Source of the DNA: Candidatus Stackebrandtia faecavium
Lineage (GTDB): Bacteria > Actinomycetota > Actinomycetes > Mycobacteriales > Micromonosporaceae
DNA: 52,422 nucleotides
Direction: 5' to 3'
Assembly (NCBI GenBank): GCA_019112895.1
Contig: DXIM01000092.1
Location: forward strand, 1 to 52,422
Shown: piece after piece, positions 7,765-16,746 of the stretch
Layout of the letters: every line of letters begins with the position of its first letter
Position numbering within the stretch: position 1 is the first letter of the stretch
Made by a program: the position numbers and the translations under genes
Notes under the pieces: model-generated
Databases searched by the model: none
What the model saw: only the letters and a program-made list of their open reading frames with translations
What the model was told of the DNA's origin: nothing

Positions 7765-8774
7765 CCGCGCGGCGGATCGTCGGGGCTGTTGTGCACCCCG
7801 ACGATGGGTTCCGCCTCCACAGGCATGCCCTTGTCGCGCCGACCCGACATGCTCGCGACCAGCACTGCCGCTACCGTCAGCGCCACCCCAAGAGCCATCT
7901 GAAGCGACGGCCAAGTTCCAGTCGCCACGACGTCGAGCACTAGTGCCCCACTGAGCTGACCCGTCAACACACCTAGACCCAGACGGAACACGCCGAGGCT
8001 CTTGACCGCCAACAACGTCGTCAACACCACAATCGCGCCGCAGATGCCGCCCACATACAGCCACGGCTGCGACGGGAACGTCCCCAGCGACACCTGACCG
8101 CCCAGCAGCACGCCGCTCATGACCGCATAAAGCACGATTGTGCCGACCAGGAAGTTGATGAATCCCGTCGACATCGGGCTGTGCACGGAGTCATTGAGCC
8201 GGCCGTTGAGCGCCCCCTGAACCGCGACCCCGGCCCCGACGGCCACGATCAACGGCGCCAACCACCACTGTTGCGTGTCTGTCGCGTGGCCAAGCTGCGT
8301 CACGGATACCGCGGCGACCGCCAGCGCCGCGCCCACGAACCGAAACCCGGTGAGACGGATGCGTCCCGACGGCCCCAAGCCGACGGAATCGGTACCCAGT
8401 CCGCCCAAGGTGTTACCACACACATGACCGATCGTGAAGATCGCTATTCCGACCAGCGGCGTCGCGTAGGCGCCCATGAACGCGAACGCGGCTCCGAACA
8501 GGCCACCGCAAAACATCCACCACGGCAAGCCCTGCCGGAATGTCCGCACGAACCCGGCACGCATGGATGGCACGCAGCACATCGCGATCAGAAAAACGAA
8601 GGTCCCGACGCTGTTGCTCACCACGCCGGCGGACAACGCCGACCCCAGGGCCTCACCGAGTTCACCGTTCACGACGGCCTGGATCGCGGCGGATGCGCCG
8701 CCCGTCATGGCCAGACAGAATGCGAGCCAGACGGGTACATGCAGCGGCCGCTTTTGGGCCACCTTGTTACTCAT
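7761..8774 (-). CDS. DMT superfamily transporter, YdcZ/DUF606-like
   Basis: A 337-residue integral membrane protein with about ten hydrophobic segments in two similar halves. Each half begins with a Gly/Ala-rich membrane segment, the pattern of the DUF606 (YdcZ) branch of drug/metabolite transporters. The ATG overlaps the hisG stop as ATGA, so it is translated with the his genes and is the last gene of the FMN-riboswitch transcript unit. The C-terminus is cytosolic and charged. The cargo is unknown. Location after hisG suggests a metabolite of the riboflavin or histidine pathway, but many DUF606 genes sit in unrelated contexts. Confidence 0.82.
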   Translation of the reverse strand: MSNKVAQKRPLHVPVWLAFCLAMTGGASAAIQAVVNGELGEALGSALSAGVVSNSVGTFVFLIAMCCVPSMRAGFVRTFRQGLPWWMFCGGLFGAAFAFMGAYATPLVGIAIFTIGHVCGNTLGGLGTDSVGLGPSGRIRLTGFRFVGAALAVAAVSVTQLGHATDTQQWWLAPLIVAVGAGVAVQGALNGRLNDSVHSPMSTGFINFLVGTIVLYAVMSGVLLGGQVSLGTFPSQPWLYVGGICGAIVVLTTLLAVKSLGVFRLGLGVLTGQLSGALVLDVVATGTWPSLQMALGVALTVAAVLVASMSGRRDKGMPVEAEPIVGVHNSPDDPPRG

Positions 8775-9616
8775 ATGCGGCACGCGCGGATATCGGTGGC
8801 AAGGATGCCTCTGGCCCCGACCGAGTGCAGCTCGTCCATGACGGCGTGCATGCTGGAGCGCAACGCCATCGCCTGTACCGCTACCCAGCCTTCACGGTGC
8901 AGCTGCGAAACCGTCGGCGACTCTATGCCCGGGGTCAACGCCACCGCCTGCTCCAACGAGTCGACGGGCACGTCGTAGGCGATCATGACGTGTTTGCGCG
9001 CCACCAGGACGCTTCGCAGCCGCTGCACGACGTGAGCCGAGGCATGCGTCGTGCTCGCGGATCTGCGTTGAATGACGATCGCCGTGGACTGCATGACGAC
9101 CTCATCACACACTTCGAGGCCGGCCTGCCGCAGCGTGGCTCCCGTTTCGACGACGTCAGCCACGATCTCGGCCACGCCGAGTTCCACGGCGTTTTCGACC
9201 GCCCCATCGAGCTTGACCACGTCGCTGTGAAGGCCATGTTGGTCCAGGAAATGGCGCACGACTCCCGGGAACGACGTGGCGATCCGCGTCCCGTTGAGGT
9301 CTTCGCGTTGACGCACCCGGCCCGGACGGGCGGCGAACCGGAATGTCGAGCGCGCGAACTCCAGGTCGAGCACCTCGGAAGCCGCGGCGCCGGAATCGAT
9401 CAACAGATCGCGACCGGTGATTCCGAGGTCCAGATCACCACTATCCACATAGGTGGCAATGTCGCGGGGTCTCAAATAGAAGAACTGCACCCCGTTGGGT
9501 TCGTCGCTGACCATCAGCTCTTTGGCGTGACGACGCTGGCGATACCCGGCTTCGCGAAGCATCTCATCGGCGGCTTGGGACAGCGCCCCTTTGTTAGGTA
9601 CAGCGATTCGTAGCAC
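8771..9616 (-). CDS. hisG: ATP phosphoribosyltransferase (long form)
   Basis: Catalyses the committed step of histidine synthesis, ATP + PRPP to phosphoribosyl-ATP, and is feedback-inhibited by histidine. The N-terminus MLRIAVPNKGALSQAADEML is typical of HisG. The length of 281 residues includes the C-terminal ACT-like regulatory domain, so it belongs to the long, self-sufficient form that does not need HisZ. The GTG start is 8 bases after the hisE stop, with AGAGG just upstream. The hisE-hisG pairing immediately after ribH is a conserved actinobacterial arrangement. Confidence 0.96.
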   Translation of the reverse strand: MLRIAVPNKGALSQAADEMLREAGYRQRRHAKELMVSDEPNGVQFFYLRPRDIATYVDSGDLDLGITGRDLLIDSGAAASEVLDLEFARSTFRFAARPGRVRQREDLNGTRIATSFPGVVRHFLDQHGLHSDVVKLDGAVENAVELGVAEIVADVVETGATLRQAGLEVCDEVVMQSTAIVIQRRSASTTHASAHVVQRLRSVLVARKHVMIAYDVPVDSLEQAVALTPGIESPTVSQLHREGWVAVQAMALRSSMHAVMDELHSVGARGILATDIRACRI

Positions 9617-9624
9617 TTCAACCT

Positions 9625-9888
9625 CTACAGGTGCTCATACACGTCAGACAACGACAGCTTCGAAGCGATCATCATCACCTGCAAGTGGTACAGCAGTTGC
9701 GATATCTCCTCGGCGGTGCGCGCGGCGCCTTCGTGTTCGGCTGCCATCCACACCTCGGCGGCTTCTTCCACGACCTTCTTGCCGATAGCGTGGACGCCCC
9801 CGTCGAGCAGTTCTACGGTCGCCGAACCATCAGGACGGTTCGCCGCTTTATCGGTCAACTCGGTAAACAGCTGTTCGAATGTCTTCAC
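9625..9888 (-). CDS. hisE: Phosphoribosyl-ATP pyrophosphatase
   Basis: Second histidine-pathway enzyme, hydrolysing phosphoribosyl-ATP to phosphoribosyl-AMP and pyrophosphate. The all-alpha MazG-like fold is shown by [18 protein letters not shown] (metal-binding Glu residues) and [14 protein letters not shown]. From the GTG at 9888 the protein has 87 residues and begins VKTFEQLF, matching the start of other actinobacterial HisE proteins. A GTG at 9924 would add 12 residues. It is monofunctional, with no HisI domain. It lies between ribH and hisG in the same operon. Confidence 0.94.
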   Translation of the reverse strand: MKTFEQLFTELTDKAANRPDGSATVELLDGGVHAIGKKVVEEAAEVWMAAEHEGAARTAEEISQLLYHLQVMMIASKLSLSDVYEHL

Positions 9889-9941
9889 GGTCGGCAATTG
9901 TGCCAAGACGCCGGCGCACCGCACAACATTAACCGCCGTTG

Positions 9942-10412
9942 TCAGTCCAAGGCACGAATGCCCACGGCCGCGTCGAGGGCCGCCAACGTCGCGCCCCAGC
10001 CTTTGTCCTCAGCTGAGTCGTCGAACCCGGCCCTGTCGTAAGCCTGCGCGTGCGTATCGACGGTCAAAACACCATGGCCCACGGGGGTCGAGGCGTCCAA
10101 AGCGACCCGAGTGAGGCCGTCGGTGACGGACGCGCAGACGTAGTCGAAGTGGGCAGTATCACCGCGAATAACGACCCCGAGAGCGACCACAGCATCGCAG
10201 CGTCGAGCCAGGGCCTGCGCCCCCACCGACAGTTCGACCGATCCGGCGACACGCAGGTTCGTTATATGCGACACGTCGCACGCGGATGCGGCAGCCAGCG
10301 CACGCACGCGCATGCGGGTAACCAGCTCTTCGTTCCATCTGGTCGACACGATTCCCAGGCTCATGCCTGCCGCGTTGACGATATCGAGTTGAGGGGCGCC
10401 TTTACCGGCCAT
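9942..10412 (-). CDS. ribH: 6,7-dimethyl-8-ribityllumazine synthase
   Basis: Condenses 5-amino-6-ribitylaminouracil with 3,4-dihydroxy-2-butanone 4-phosphate to lumazine, the last step before riboflavin synthase. The 156-residue length and the motifs [44 protein letters not shown] (with the catalytic His) and [11 protein letters not shown] are characteristic. In most homologues the segment reads PGSFE; here it is AGSVE. The gene is 22 bases after ribBA. Confidence 0.96.
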   Translation of the reverse strand: MAGKGAPQLDIVNAAGMSLGIVSTRWNEELVTRMRVRALAAASACDVSHITNLRVAGSVELSVGAQALARRCDAVVALGVVIRGDTAHFDYVCASVTDGLTRVALDASTPVGHGVLTVDTHAQAYDRAGFDDSAEDKGWGATLAALDAAVGIRALD

Positions 10413-10434
10413 CAGTCTTCGTCCTTTGTCCTGT

Positions 10435-11652
10435 TCACACTGTCTCTAGATTGTCCAGCAGGTGACCCATGCGGTCGCGCTTGGTGCGCAAGTACGCCAG
10501 GTTTTCCGAGCGAGGCGCGGCCGGCAGTGCCACACGCTGGGTCACGGCAACACCGAATCCCTCGATGCCGGTGCGCTTAGCAGGGTTGTTCGTCAACAGC
10601 CGCATGGATTCCACACCCAAATCGGACAGTATTTGCGCTGCAGTGGCGTAATCCCTGGCATCGCTGGGTAGTCCCAGATCGAGGTTGGCGTCCACGGTGT
10701 CCCTGCCTTCGTCCTGCAAGGCGTAGGCGCGCAGCTTATGCATCAGGCCGATCCCCCGGCCCTCATGACCGCGCATGTACAAAACCACGCCACGTCCCTG
10801 CGCCGACACGGCCTCCATACCGGCGCGCAGTTGCGGTCCACAGTCGCAGCGCAAGGAACCGAGCGCGTCACCGGTCAAGCATTCCGAATGCACCCGCACG
10901 AGCACGTCGGCGCCGTCACCGATGTCGCCGCACACCAACGCGATGTGTTCCGCCGCATCCATCGGCGCCGCATAACCGTGGGCGGTGAAATTCCCGTACG
11001 CCGTCGGCAACTGGGTGGTGGCCACATGTTCGACCTGCTTTTGCGTCTTGCGTCGGTAAGCGACGAGGTCGGCGATGCTGATGAGCGCCAAGTCGTGTTC
11101 CTGCGCGAACTCGCTTAGCTGCGGCAAGCGCATCATGGTGCCATCGTCGTTGACGAGTTCACACAGCACACCCGCCGGACGCAGCCCGGCCAGGGTCGCC
11201 AAGTCGATGGAGGCCTCGGTGTGCCCCGGCCGCACCAACACCCCACCGTCACGGGCCCGCAGCGGAACCATGTGCCCGGGCCGGGACAGCTCTTCAGGCT
11301 GCGTCGCCAGGTCGGCCAGCAACCGGATGGTGTGCGCCCGGTCCGCCGCCGAGATTCCGGTCGTGACACCGTTTCGCGCGTCGACGGAGACCGTATATGC
11401 GGTACCGCGTGGGTCCTGGTTCGTGTGATGGGCCGGCGGCAACGCCAAGCGATCGGCGTCGGCGTGTGTGAGCGGCGCGCAAATGTACCCGGAGGTGTAC
11501 CGCACCGTGAACGCCAATAGCTGCGGCGTGGCTTTTTCGGCCGCGAAGATGATGTCACCCTCGTTTTCGCGGTCCTCGTCATCGACGACGACCACCGGTT
11601 TACCTGCCGCGATGTCGTCGATCGCGCGCGAGATCGTGTCGAGTTTCGTCAT
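10435..11652 (-). CDS. ribBA: Bifunctional DHBP synthase / GTP cyclohydrolase II
   Basis: A 405-residue fusion. The N-terminal half makes 3,4-dihydroxy-2-butanone 4-phosphate from ribulose 5-phosphate: acidic loop [10 protein letters not shown] at 24-33, then [10 protein letters not shown] and [10 protein letters not shown]. The C-terminal half opens the imidazole ring of GTP: three zinc Cys in [17 protein letters not shown], then [12 protein letters not shown]. Both active-site sets are intact, so both activities are expected. The ATG overlaps the ribE stop as ATGA. No ribD is present in the window, so the deaminase/reductase step must be encoded elsewhere. Confidence 0.97.
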   Translation of the reverse strand: MTKLDTISRAIDDIAAGKPVVVVDDEDRENEGDIIFAAEKATPQLLAFTVRYTSGYICAPLTHADADRLALPPAHHTNQDPRGTAYTVSVDARNGVTTGISAADRAHTIRLLADLATQPEELSRPGHMVPLRARDGGVLVRPGHTEASIDLATLAGLRPAGVLCELVNDDGTMMRLPQLSEFAQEHDLALISIADLVAYRRKTQKQVEHVATTQLPTAYGNFTAHGYAAPMDAAEHIALVCGDIGDGADVLVRVHSECLTGDALGSLRCDCGPQLRAGMEAVSAQGRGVVLYMRGHEGRGIGLMHKLRAYALQDEGRDTVDANLDLGLPSDARDYATAAQILSDLGVESMRLLTNNPAKRTGIEGFGVAVTQRVALPAAPRSENLAYLRTKRDRMGHLLDNLETV

Positions 11653-12257
11653 GCCGACACCGCCCCGGGGATGGCGGCCAGTTTGGCGTCAACAAGCCGT
11701 TCGACGTGCTTAGCGATCATGTCGACCTCAATGTGCACCGGGTCAGACACGGATTTGCGACCCAATGTGGTCGCCCGCTGTGTCGCGGGGATAAGCCCGA
11801 CGCTGAACGCTTCCTCGTCCACCGACACAACCGTGAGCGACACTCCATCGACGGCGATGGAGCCTTTTTCCACGATGTATTTCGATAGCCCTGCAGGAAT
11901 AGCGAAATGGACGGTCTGCCATTCGCTGTGGTTCTCCTGCGCACTGATGTGTCCGACCCCGTCGACATGTCCCTGCACCATGTGCCCGCCGAGACGAGTG
12001 CTCAGCATCGCCGCACGTTCCAGGTTGACGGTGTCGCCCGCGCGCATCCCGGATAGGGCTGTGCGTGCGTATGTTTCGGCCATGACATCGACGGCGAAAC
12101 CCTCGCCATCGAGGTCCGTGACGGTCAGGCACACGCCGTTGACGGCGATCGAATCACCAAGTTGCGTGCCCGACAGGACATCGTGGCATCGGATCGACAG
12201 ACGCGATTGGCCTGCCTGACGTACCTCGCCGAGTTCTTCGACGATTCCAGTAAACAT
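11649..12257 (-). CDS. ribE: Riboflavin synthase alpha chain
   Basis: Dismutates two lumazine molecules to riboflavin. The 202-residue protein starts with the invariant [10 protein letters not shown] and contains two lumazine-binding repeats, each with a G-x-N-G-V-C/S-L-T-type segment and [13 protein letters not shown] between them. It is the first gene after the FMN riboswitch, 87 bases downstream of it. The start is preceded by GAGG. It is translationally coupled to ribBA by a 4-base overlap. Confidence 0.96.
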   Translation of the reverse strand: MFTGIVEELGEVRQAGQSRLSIRCHDVLSGTQLGDSIAVNGVCLTVTDLDGEGFAVDVMAETYARTALSGMRAGDTVNLERAAMLSTRLGGHMVQGHVDGVGHISAQENHSEWQTVHFAIPAGLSKYIVEKGSIAVDGVSLTVVSVDEEAFSVGLIPATQRATTLGRKSVSDPVHIEVDMIAKHVERLVDAKLAAIPGAVSA

Positions 12258-12344
12258 TCCTCGTGTTCCTTACCTGCGGTAATGGACACACGCAGGCGGG
12301 GATACAGCGAGTCGCGCAGGGCCAATGCCCCACACTCGCGCGCT

Positions 12345-12471
12345 AACTACCATCCGGACTTTCACCGTCGGCCCTGGAATCTCACCAGATCCACCGTTGA
12401 CTGGATGTCAACGGGTCGCGGGCTCGAAGCTGTCGCTCCTTACCGCCGGTTCGGAATTGCACCGACCCCGC
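12345..12471 (-). ncRNA. FMN riboswitch (RFN element)
   Basis: The minus strand carries the conserved RFN blocks in order: GGGTCGGTGCAATTCCGAAC, CCGGCGGTAAG, GCCCGCGACCC, a variable stem, GGTGGATCTGGTGAGATTCC, and GGGCCGACGGTGAAAGTCC ending in GGATGG. The element binds FMN and lowers expression of the downstream riboflavin genes. It sits upstream of ribE and so controls ribE-ribBA-ribH, and probably also the downstream hisE-hisG-transporter genes by read-through. Confidence 0.95.
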
Positions 12472-12550
12472 CAGCGCGCATGCTGGTCTTCTTGAAGTGT
12501 GCCACGGCGACGTTTCACGGCGACCGCAAGGTAGGTGAGATCACCCCGGC

Positions 12551-12590
12551 TTTTATTCGGTTGCGCCCCACAAATCACGGCCGTTACGGT
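12551..12590 (+). promoter_or_regulatory. Candidate WhiB7-type promoter for the erm leader
   Basis: An AT-rich tract TTTTATT (12551-12557) lies 3 bases before a -35-like TTGCGC (12561-12566). An 18-base spacer follows, then a -10-like TACGGT (12585-12590). WhiB7-dependent promoters have an A/T tract about 3 bp ahead of the -35. Predicted transcription would start about at the ATG at 12597. The match is by eye. Confidence 0.4.
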
Positions 12591-12596
12591 TTCGCC

Positions 12597-12686
12597 ATGG
12601 CATGTTTCATCGACACGGCGGCGCTGACCGCCCGGTGCACGATCAGGGCGGTAGTCCTGGTCAAACGCCCTTGGGCGGCGGCTTAA
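12597..12686 (+). CDS. Candidate leaderless upstream ORF (29-residue erm leader peptide)
   Basis: The ATG lies 6 bases after a -10-like TACGGT, so the message would start at or next to the start codon. The peptide begins MACFIDTAALTA and ends IRAVVLVKRPWAAA. The RAVV segment recalls the IAVV stalling motif of ErmA-type leader peptides, and VKR is a basic patch like those in other macrolide-sensing leaders. A CGCCC-TT-GGGCG hairpin lies in its last codons. The stop is 83 bases before the erm ATG. Coding status is inferred from position and motif. Confidence 0.4.
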   Translation: MACFIDTAALTARCTIRAVVLVKRPWAAA

Positions 12687-12715
12687 GCCTTAGGCGCGCC
12701 GACGTTCATTTCTGA

Positions 12716-12735
12716 CGGCACACGACGCTGTGCCG
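12716..12735 (+). promoter_or_regulatory. Hairpin between erm leader ORF and erm
   Basis: CGGCACA-CGACGC-TGTGCCG is a perfect 7-bp stem in the leader, about 35 bases before the erm start. There is no T-run after it. It could be part of an induction switch or a weak attenuator. Confidence 0.3.
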
Positions 12736-12769
12736 ATCCTTCATCACCCGTGCGCGAAAGGACCAACGA

Positions 12770-13561
12770 ATGCCACGCTCCCACGTCCATATTCAGCGCA
12801 ATACGAACCGTCGCCGGTATTCCCAAAATTTCCTCACCGATACCGGGGTGGCGCATCGCATGGTACGCCTCGCCGGGGTCACAGACTCGGACCACGTCAT
12901 CGAGATCGGCCACGGCGACGGGGTTTTGACCAGGGCCATCGCCCAGCACGCCGAATCCGTCGTCGCCTACGAAATCGATCCATCCCTATCGCGGCGGCTG
13001 CGGCAGCGGTACCGTGACGATCCCTACGTGCGTTGCGTTAACCGGGACTTTTTGTCCACGTCGCCGCCGCGGAGCGAATTCGTCGTGGTCGCCAATATTC
13101 CGTACGCAGCCACTTCCGGCATCGTCAGATGGTGCCTGCACGCGTCGACGCTGCGTAGCGCGACCCTACTGACTCAACTCGAGTACGCACGCAAACGCAC
13201 CGGCTACTACGGACGGTGGACGAAAGTCACGGTCGCTTCGTGGCCGACGATGTCATGGGACCTATGTGGAATTGTCGGCCGACAGAAGTTTCGGCCGGTT
13301 CCCCGCGTCGATTCGGCGGTGCTGCAGCTGTCGCGTCGGCGCGACAGTCTTCTGCCGATGCGCGAGCACGCCAACTACCGCAAGTTCGTCGAACTGGGGT
13401 TCAGCGGCCTCGGGGGCAGCCTTCAATCGAGCCTGTCACGCCGCTACCGCACCAAAGCCGTAGCCGGCGCGTTCCGCGCATGCGGCTTGCACCCGCGCAC
13501 CGTCGTGGGGTACGTGCATCCGCGTGACTGGCTGAAGTTGTATCGACAATTGGCGATGTAA
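12770..13561 (+). CDS. erm: Erm-type 23S rRNA (adenine-N6)-dimethyltransferase
   Basis: A 263-residue KsgA/Erm family methyltransferase. It has RRRYSQNFLTD at 14-24, SAM motif I EIGHGDGVLT at 45-54, acidic motif YEID at 67-70, catalytic NIPY at 109-112, and KFRPVPRVDSAVL further on. The QNFL opening and short basic N-terminus fit Erm rather than KsgA. Erm enzymes methylate A2058 of 23S rRNA and confer macrolide-lincosamide-streptogramin B resistance. GAAAGGA precedes the ATG. Activity toward A2058 is family knowledge, not shown here. The gene is convergent with the receiver-GGDEF gene, 12 bases away. Confidence 0.88.
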   Translation: MPRSHVHIQRNTNRRRYSQNFLTDTGVAHRMVRLAGVTDSDHVIEIGHGDGVLTRAIAQHAESVVAYEIDPSLSRRLRQRYRDDPYVRCVNRDFLSTSPPRSEFVVVANIPYAATSGIVRWCLHASTLRSATLLTQLEYARKRTGYYGRWTKVTVASWPTMSWDLCGIVGRQKFRPVPRVDSAVLQLSRRRDSLLPMREHANYRKFVELGFSGLGGSLQSSLSRRYRTKAVAGAFRACGLHPRTVVGYVHPRDWLKLYRQLAM

Positions 13562-13573
13562 CTCAATGGAGGT

Positions 13574-14596
13574 TCAGGCGGCGCGCGACGACGGCGAGCC
13601 GCCTTCATAACGCAGCTCAGCCAGCTGCGACAGGTCCGCACTACTGATGTCGTGCCGCCGGTCGTAGGCGACATACGACCCCTGGTGCGACTTCGCCACC
13701 GTCTTCATCTCCGTAGCGACAGCCACCACCTCGCGGGGGTCGGCGAAGTGTCGCTGCCCGGACAGGGCCACGCCGATCGACAGCGTCGGCAACCGGGAGC
13801 GAACAGGGTTGCCCTGCCGGTCCTTGCATTCGATGTAACCGTTGATGGCATCGTCGGGATCGCACAGGTCAGCGGCCCGGGTCTCGAATTCGGCGATCGC
13901 GTGCCGCGTGATCGGGGTGACCAGCAACAGGTCGCTCATGAAAATAAAGTCGTCGCCGCCGACGTGCCCAATAAAGGCATGCGGCGGCCCTGCCGCCAGC
14001 ACGGCCCGATGCAACGAGCCCGCCAGCGATTGGATGAACTCGTCGCCGCGGACGAAACCGTACGCATCGTTGACGCCCTTGAACTGGTCGATGTCGATGT
14101 ATCCGAGAGCGAACGGTTCGCCTCGATGCACCCATTCCGCGATCTCGCCGAGGATGCGCGCGTTCCCGGGCAGGCCCGTCAATGGGGACACCTCGCGGAT
14201 CTCGCGGTGGCGACGCATCGCGGAACGCACGCGCGCGATGACTTCGGCAGCATCAAAAGGCTTCACGATGTAGTCGTCGGCGCCCACGGTCAATCCCGTG
14301 ATCCGGTCGGCGGATAGACCCCGGAAACTGAGCATGATCACCGGCAGGCTGGCCGTCATCGGGTCGCCGCGCAACTGCCGGGTCAGTTCCAGGCCGTCGA
14401 TCAGCGGCAGTTCGACCTCCATCAGCACCAGGTCGGGACGGCGCCGCGAGATCTGCGCTAGAGCCTGATAGCCGTCGCGCACGATCGAGGTATCGAACCC
14501 GTTTTCGCGCAACTGGCCTGCCAGGTATTCGGCCAACTCGACATCGGAATCAACAATGAGGACGAGTTCGGAGGGGGTTTCAGAGGCGGGAGTCAT
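13574..14596 (-). CDS. Receiver-GGDEF protein with Asp-to-Glu phospho-acceptor substitution
   Basis: A 340-residue response regulator. Receiver domain 11-128: acidic pair Asp16/Asp18, Ser90, and Lys112 in VKPF. The phospho-acceptor position reads LVLMEVELP, so Glu60 replaces Asp. GGDEF domain about 136-310: SPLTGLPGN, YIDIDQFKGVNDAYG with RGDEF, and a signature GGDDF at 213-217 in place of GGDEF. GGDEF domains make cyclic di-GMP. No RxxD inhibitory site is evident just before the signature. Glu at the acceptor site can mimic phosphorylation. The gene starts 4 bases after rpe and is probably co-translated with it. Whether it is a cyclase or an effector is open. Confidence 0.88.
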   Translation of the reverse strand: MTPASETPSELVLIVDSDVELAEYLAGQLRENGFDTSIVRDGYQALAQISRRRPDLVLMEVELPLIDGLELTRQLRGDPMTASLPVIMLSFRGLSADRITGLTVGADDYIVKPFDAAEVIARVRSAMRRHREIREVSPLTGLPGNARILGEIAEWVHRGEPFALGYIDIDQFKGVNDAYGFVRGDEFIQSLAGSLHRAVLAAGPPHAFIGHVGGDDFIFMSDLLLVTPITRHAIAEFETRAADLCDPDDAINGYIECKDRQGNPVRSRLPTLSIGVALSGQRHFADPREVVAVATEMKTVAKSHQGSYVAYDRRHDISSADLSQLAELRYEGGSPSSRAA

Positions 14597-14600
14597 AACG

Positions 14601-15287
14601 TCACCGACCGAGTCTGTCGATTACATGATCTGCCTGCGCACGCAGCTTCCGGATGGCTTCGGCCGGGTCGTCCGCGCCGTACACGGCGGTGCCCGCCACG
14701 AACGCGTCCGCTCCTGCCTCGGCGGCTTGCTCGATCGTGTCAGCGCTGATGCCGCCGTCGACTTCGATCCGCAGTTCCAGGTGCCCGGCTTCTACGGCGT
14801 TACGCGCGGAACGAACCTTCGACAACAGTTCGGGCATGAAAGCCTGACCGCCGAAGCCGGCCTTGATCGTCATGATCAACAGCGTGTCAAACGACGGCAA
14901 AATGTCCAGGTAATCGTCGATATCCGTATCACGGTCGATTGCCAGGCCGGCCTTAGTGCCGGCCGCCCGCAGGTCGCGCGCCAACCCGACCGGGTCATCG
15001 CAGGCCTCGGCGTGGAACGAGACGTTATAGGCGCCCAGCTGTGCGTACCCGACCGCCCAGCGCTTCGGGTCGGCGATCATCAAGTGGCAGTCGAGCGGGG
15101 TGTTCGTGTGATCCGCCAACGCTTTCACCACCGGCGGCCCGATCGTGAGGTTCGGGACGAAATGGTTGTCCATCACGTCCACGTGGAGCCAGTCGGCGTC
15201 GTCGGCCACGGCATCGCACTCTTCGGCCAGGCGGGAGAAGTCCGCGGCCAAGAGGCTGGGAGCGATCACGGTCGGTTTGCTGCGCAC
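14601..15287 (-). CDS. rpe: Ribulose-phosphate 3-epimerase
   Basis: Interconverts ribulose 5-phosphate and xylulose 5-phosphate in the pentose phosphate pathway. Starting at the GTG at 15287 the protein has 228 residues and begins [20 protein letters not shown], with the usual Rpe metal and acid residues in [31 protein letters not shown] and EVDGGIS. Upstream frame extensions have no homology. TACACT lies a few bases before the GTG, so the message may be leaderless. It follows rsmB after 94 bases, the usual fmt-rsmB-rpe order. Confidence 0.95.
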   Translation of the reverse strand: MRSKPTVIAPSLLAADFSRLAEECDAVADDADWLHVDVMDNHFVPNLTIGPPVVKALADHTNTPLDCHLMIADPKRWAVGYAQLGAYNVSFHAEACDDPVGLARDLRAAGTKAGLAIDRDTDIDDYLDILPSFDTLLIMTIKAGFGGQAFMPELLSKVRSARNAVEAGHLELRIEVDGGISADTIEQAAEAGADAFVAGTAVYGADDPAEAIRKLRAQADHVIDRLGR

Positions 15288-15381
15288 GACACCAGTGTAA
15301 GCCGTCAACAGACTGAAGGTACAGGGCTGACTACCGTGCAATTTGCGACGAATCACCTACTAAATAACCCAAAGTGCACTA

Positions 15382-16746
15382 TTACGTGCCTTTTCGCTGC
15401 AAAAGAGCACAGAACATCGCGTCGACTCCGTGCGCATGTGGCCACAGCTGAACCGCGGGACCGGCCCCCAAATCGGGCATACCGGACGGGAAAAACGTGC
15501 GCGCATCGAGGAAATCAACGCCCTCGGTTCTACTGCATATATCGCGGGTCTCGCGCAGGTCCGAAGAACAGGTCACATACGCGACGACCCCGCCGGGCCG
15601 CACTAGTCGTACCGCTGCGGCGAGCAGCTCCTCCTGCAGCGCCGTGAGGTCCAACAGATCTTGTTCCTCGCGTCTCCACCGTGCCTCCGGCCGTCGCCGC
15701 AACGCGCCGATTCCGCTGCACGGCACGTCCGCCAGTACGCGGTCGAAACGCGTACCGGGCTCGAAAGTACGCCCATCGGCGCAATGGACCGTGACGGGAA
15801 GGCCGAGTGTGGCGCGTTCGACCAGGGTCGCGCGATGGGCCGTCACCTCCACGGCCGTGACATGCGCGCCGCGCTGGACCGCGAGCGCCCCCAGCATCGC
15901 CGTCTTGCCGCCGGGTCCGGCGCATAGATCCAGCCACGCGTCATCGGTTCCACCCAGTTCCGGCCGGGTCAACGCCTCGGCCACAAGCTGACTTCCCTCG
16001 TCCTGCACATGAGCCCGGCCCTCGACCACGGCCGGTACATCGCCGGGGTCGCCCCCGCTCATCGTGACCGTGTGTGCCGACCAGCGGCCCGGTGTACCGC
16101 CGGCCTCATCTACCAACTGAGCCTGGGTGACCTTCCCGGGCCGCGCGCACAACTGCACCTGCGGCGGCACGTTGTTGGCGGCCAGCGCATCGATCGCCTC
16201 TTCACGGTCGGGCAGGGACGCGCGGACGGACCGTACGATCCACTGCGGATGGGCGTATTCGCGCGCCGTATCGGCGAGGTCGTCGCCCGTCTCAAGGCTG
16301 TCGAGCCACTGGCCGGAGCTGCGCTGCGAAATCTTGCGCAGCACCGCGTTGACGAAACCGGCCGGTTTATGGCCACACGTGCTGCGCGCCAACGACACGG
16401 ACGTGTCGACCGCGGCATGCACCGCCACTTTCGTGCACAGGAGTTGGTAGGCCCCCAACCGCAACACGTCGGCGACGCCCGCATCGATCCGCGACAGGTC
16501 CCGCCGCGCGGCCACGGCGATGATCTCGTCGAGAGTGCCGCGCATGCGCAGGGTTCCGTACCCCAGTTCCGTGGCGAACGCCGCGTCCCGCGAACTCAGG
16601 CCCCGATGGGACAGCAGTTGAGGCAAGACCAGGTTCGCATAGGCGTTGTCCCTGGAAACGGCGCGCAGCAGGTCGAAGGCAACCCGCCTCGGGTCGTCCT
16701 TGGTCGCTGCGCGCCCGGCGCCGCCTGCATCAGCGTTACTAGTCAC
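15382..16746 (-). CDS. rsmB: 16S rRNA (cytosine-C5)-methyltransferase RsmB (Sun/Fmu)
   Basis: A 454-residue SAM enzyme. Residues 20-150 are an N-terminal NusB-like RNA-binding domain. The methyltransferase domain has [10 protein letters not shown] at 273-282, [18 protein letters not shown] from 340, and the catalytic TCS with Cys393. Two-cysteine chemistry of this type methylates C967 of 16S rRNA. The ATG overlaps the fmt stop as ATGA. The N-terminal stretch of about 18 residues before the NusB-like domain is Ala/Gly-rich and probably disordered. Confidence 0.94.
   Translation of the reverse strand: MTSNADAGGAGRAATKDDPRRVAFDLLRAVSRDNAYANLVLPQLLSHRGLSSRDAAFATELGYGTLRMRGTLDEIIAVAARRDLSRIDAGVADVLRLGAYQLLCTKVAVHAAVDTSVSLARSTCGHKPAGFVNAVLRKISQRSSGQWLDSLETGDDLADTAREYAHPQWIVRSVRASLPDREEAIDALAANNVPPQVQLCARPGKVTQAQLVDEAGGTPGRWSAHTVTMSGGDPGDVPAVVEGRAHVQDEGSQLVAEALTRPELGGTDDAWLDLCAGPGGKTAMLGALAVQRGAHVTAVEVTAHRATLVERATLGLPVTVHCADGRTFEPGTRFDRVLADVPCSGIGALRRRPEARWRREEQDLLDLTALQEELLAAAVRLVRPGGVVAYVTCSSDLRETRDICSRTEGVDFLDARTFFPSGMPDLGAGPAVQLWPHAHGVDAMFCALLQRKGT

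Noticed and set aside
14556-15647. 363-codon plus-strand frame opposite rpe and rsmB
   Set aside because: Both opposite-strand genes have complete family motifs; this frame has none and no start signals.
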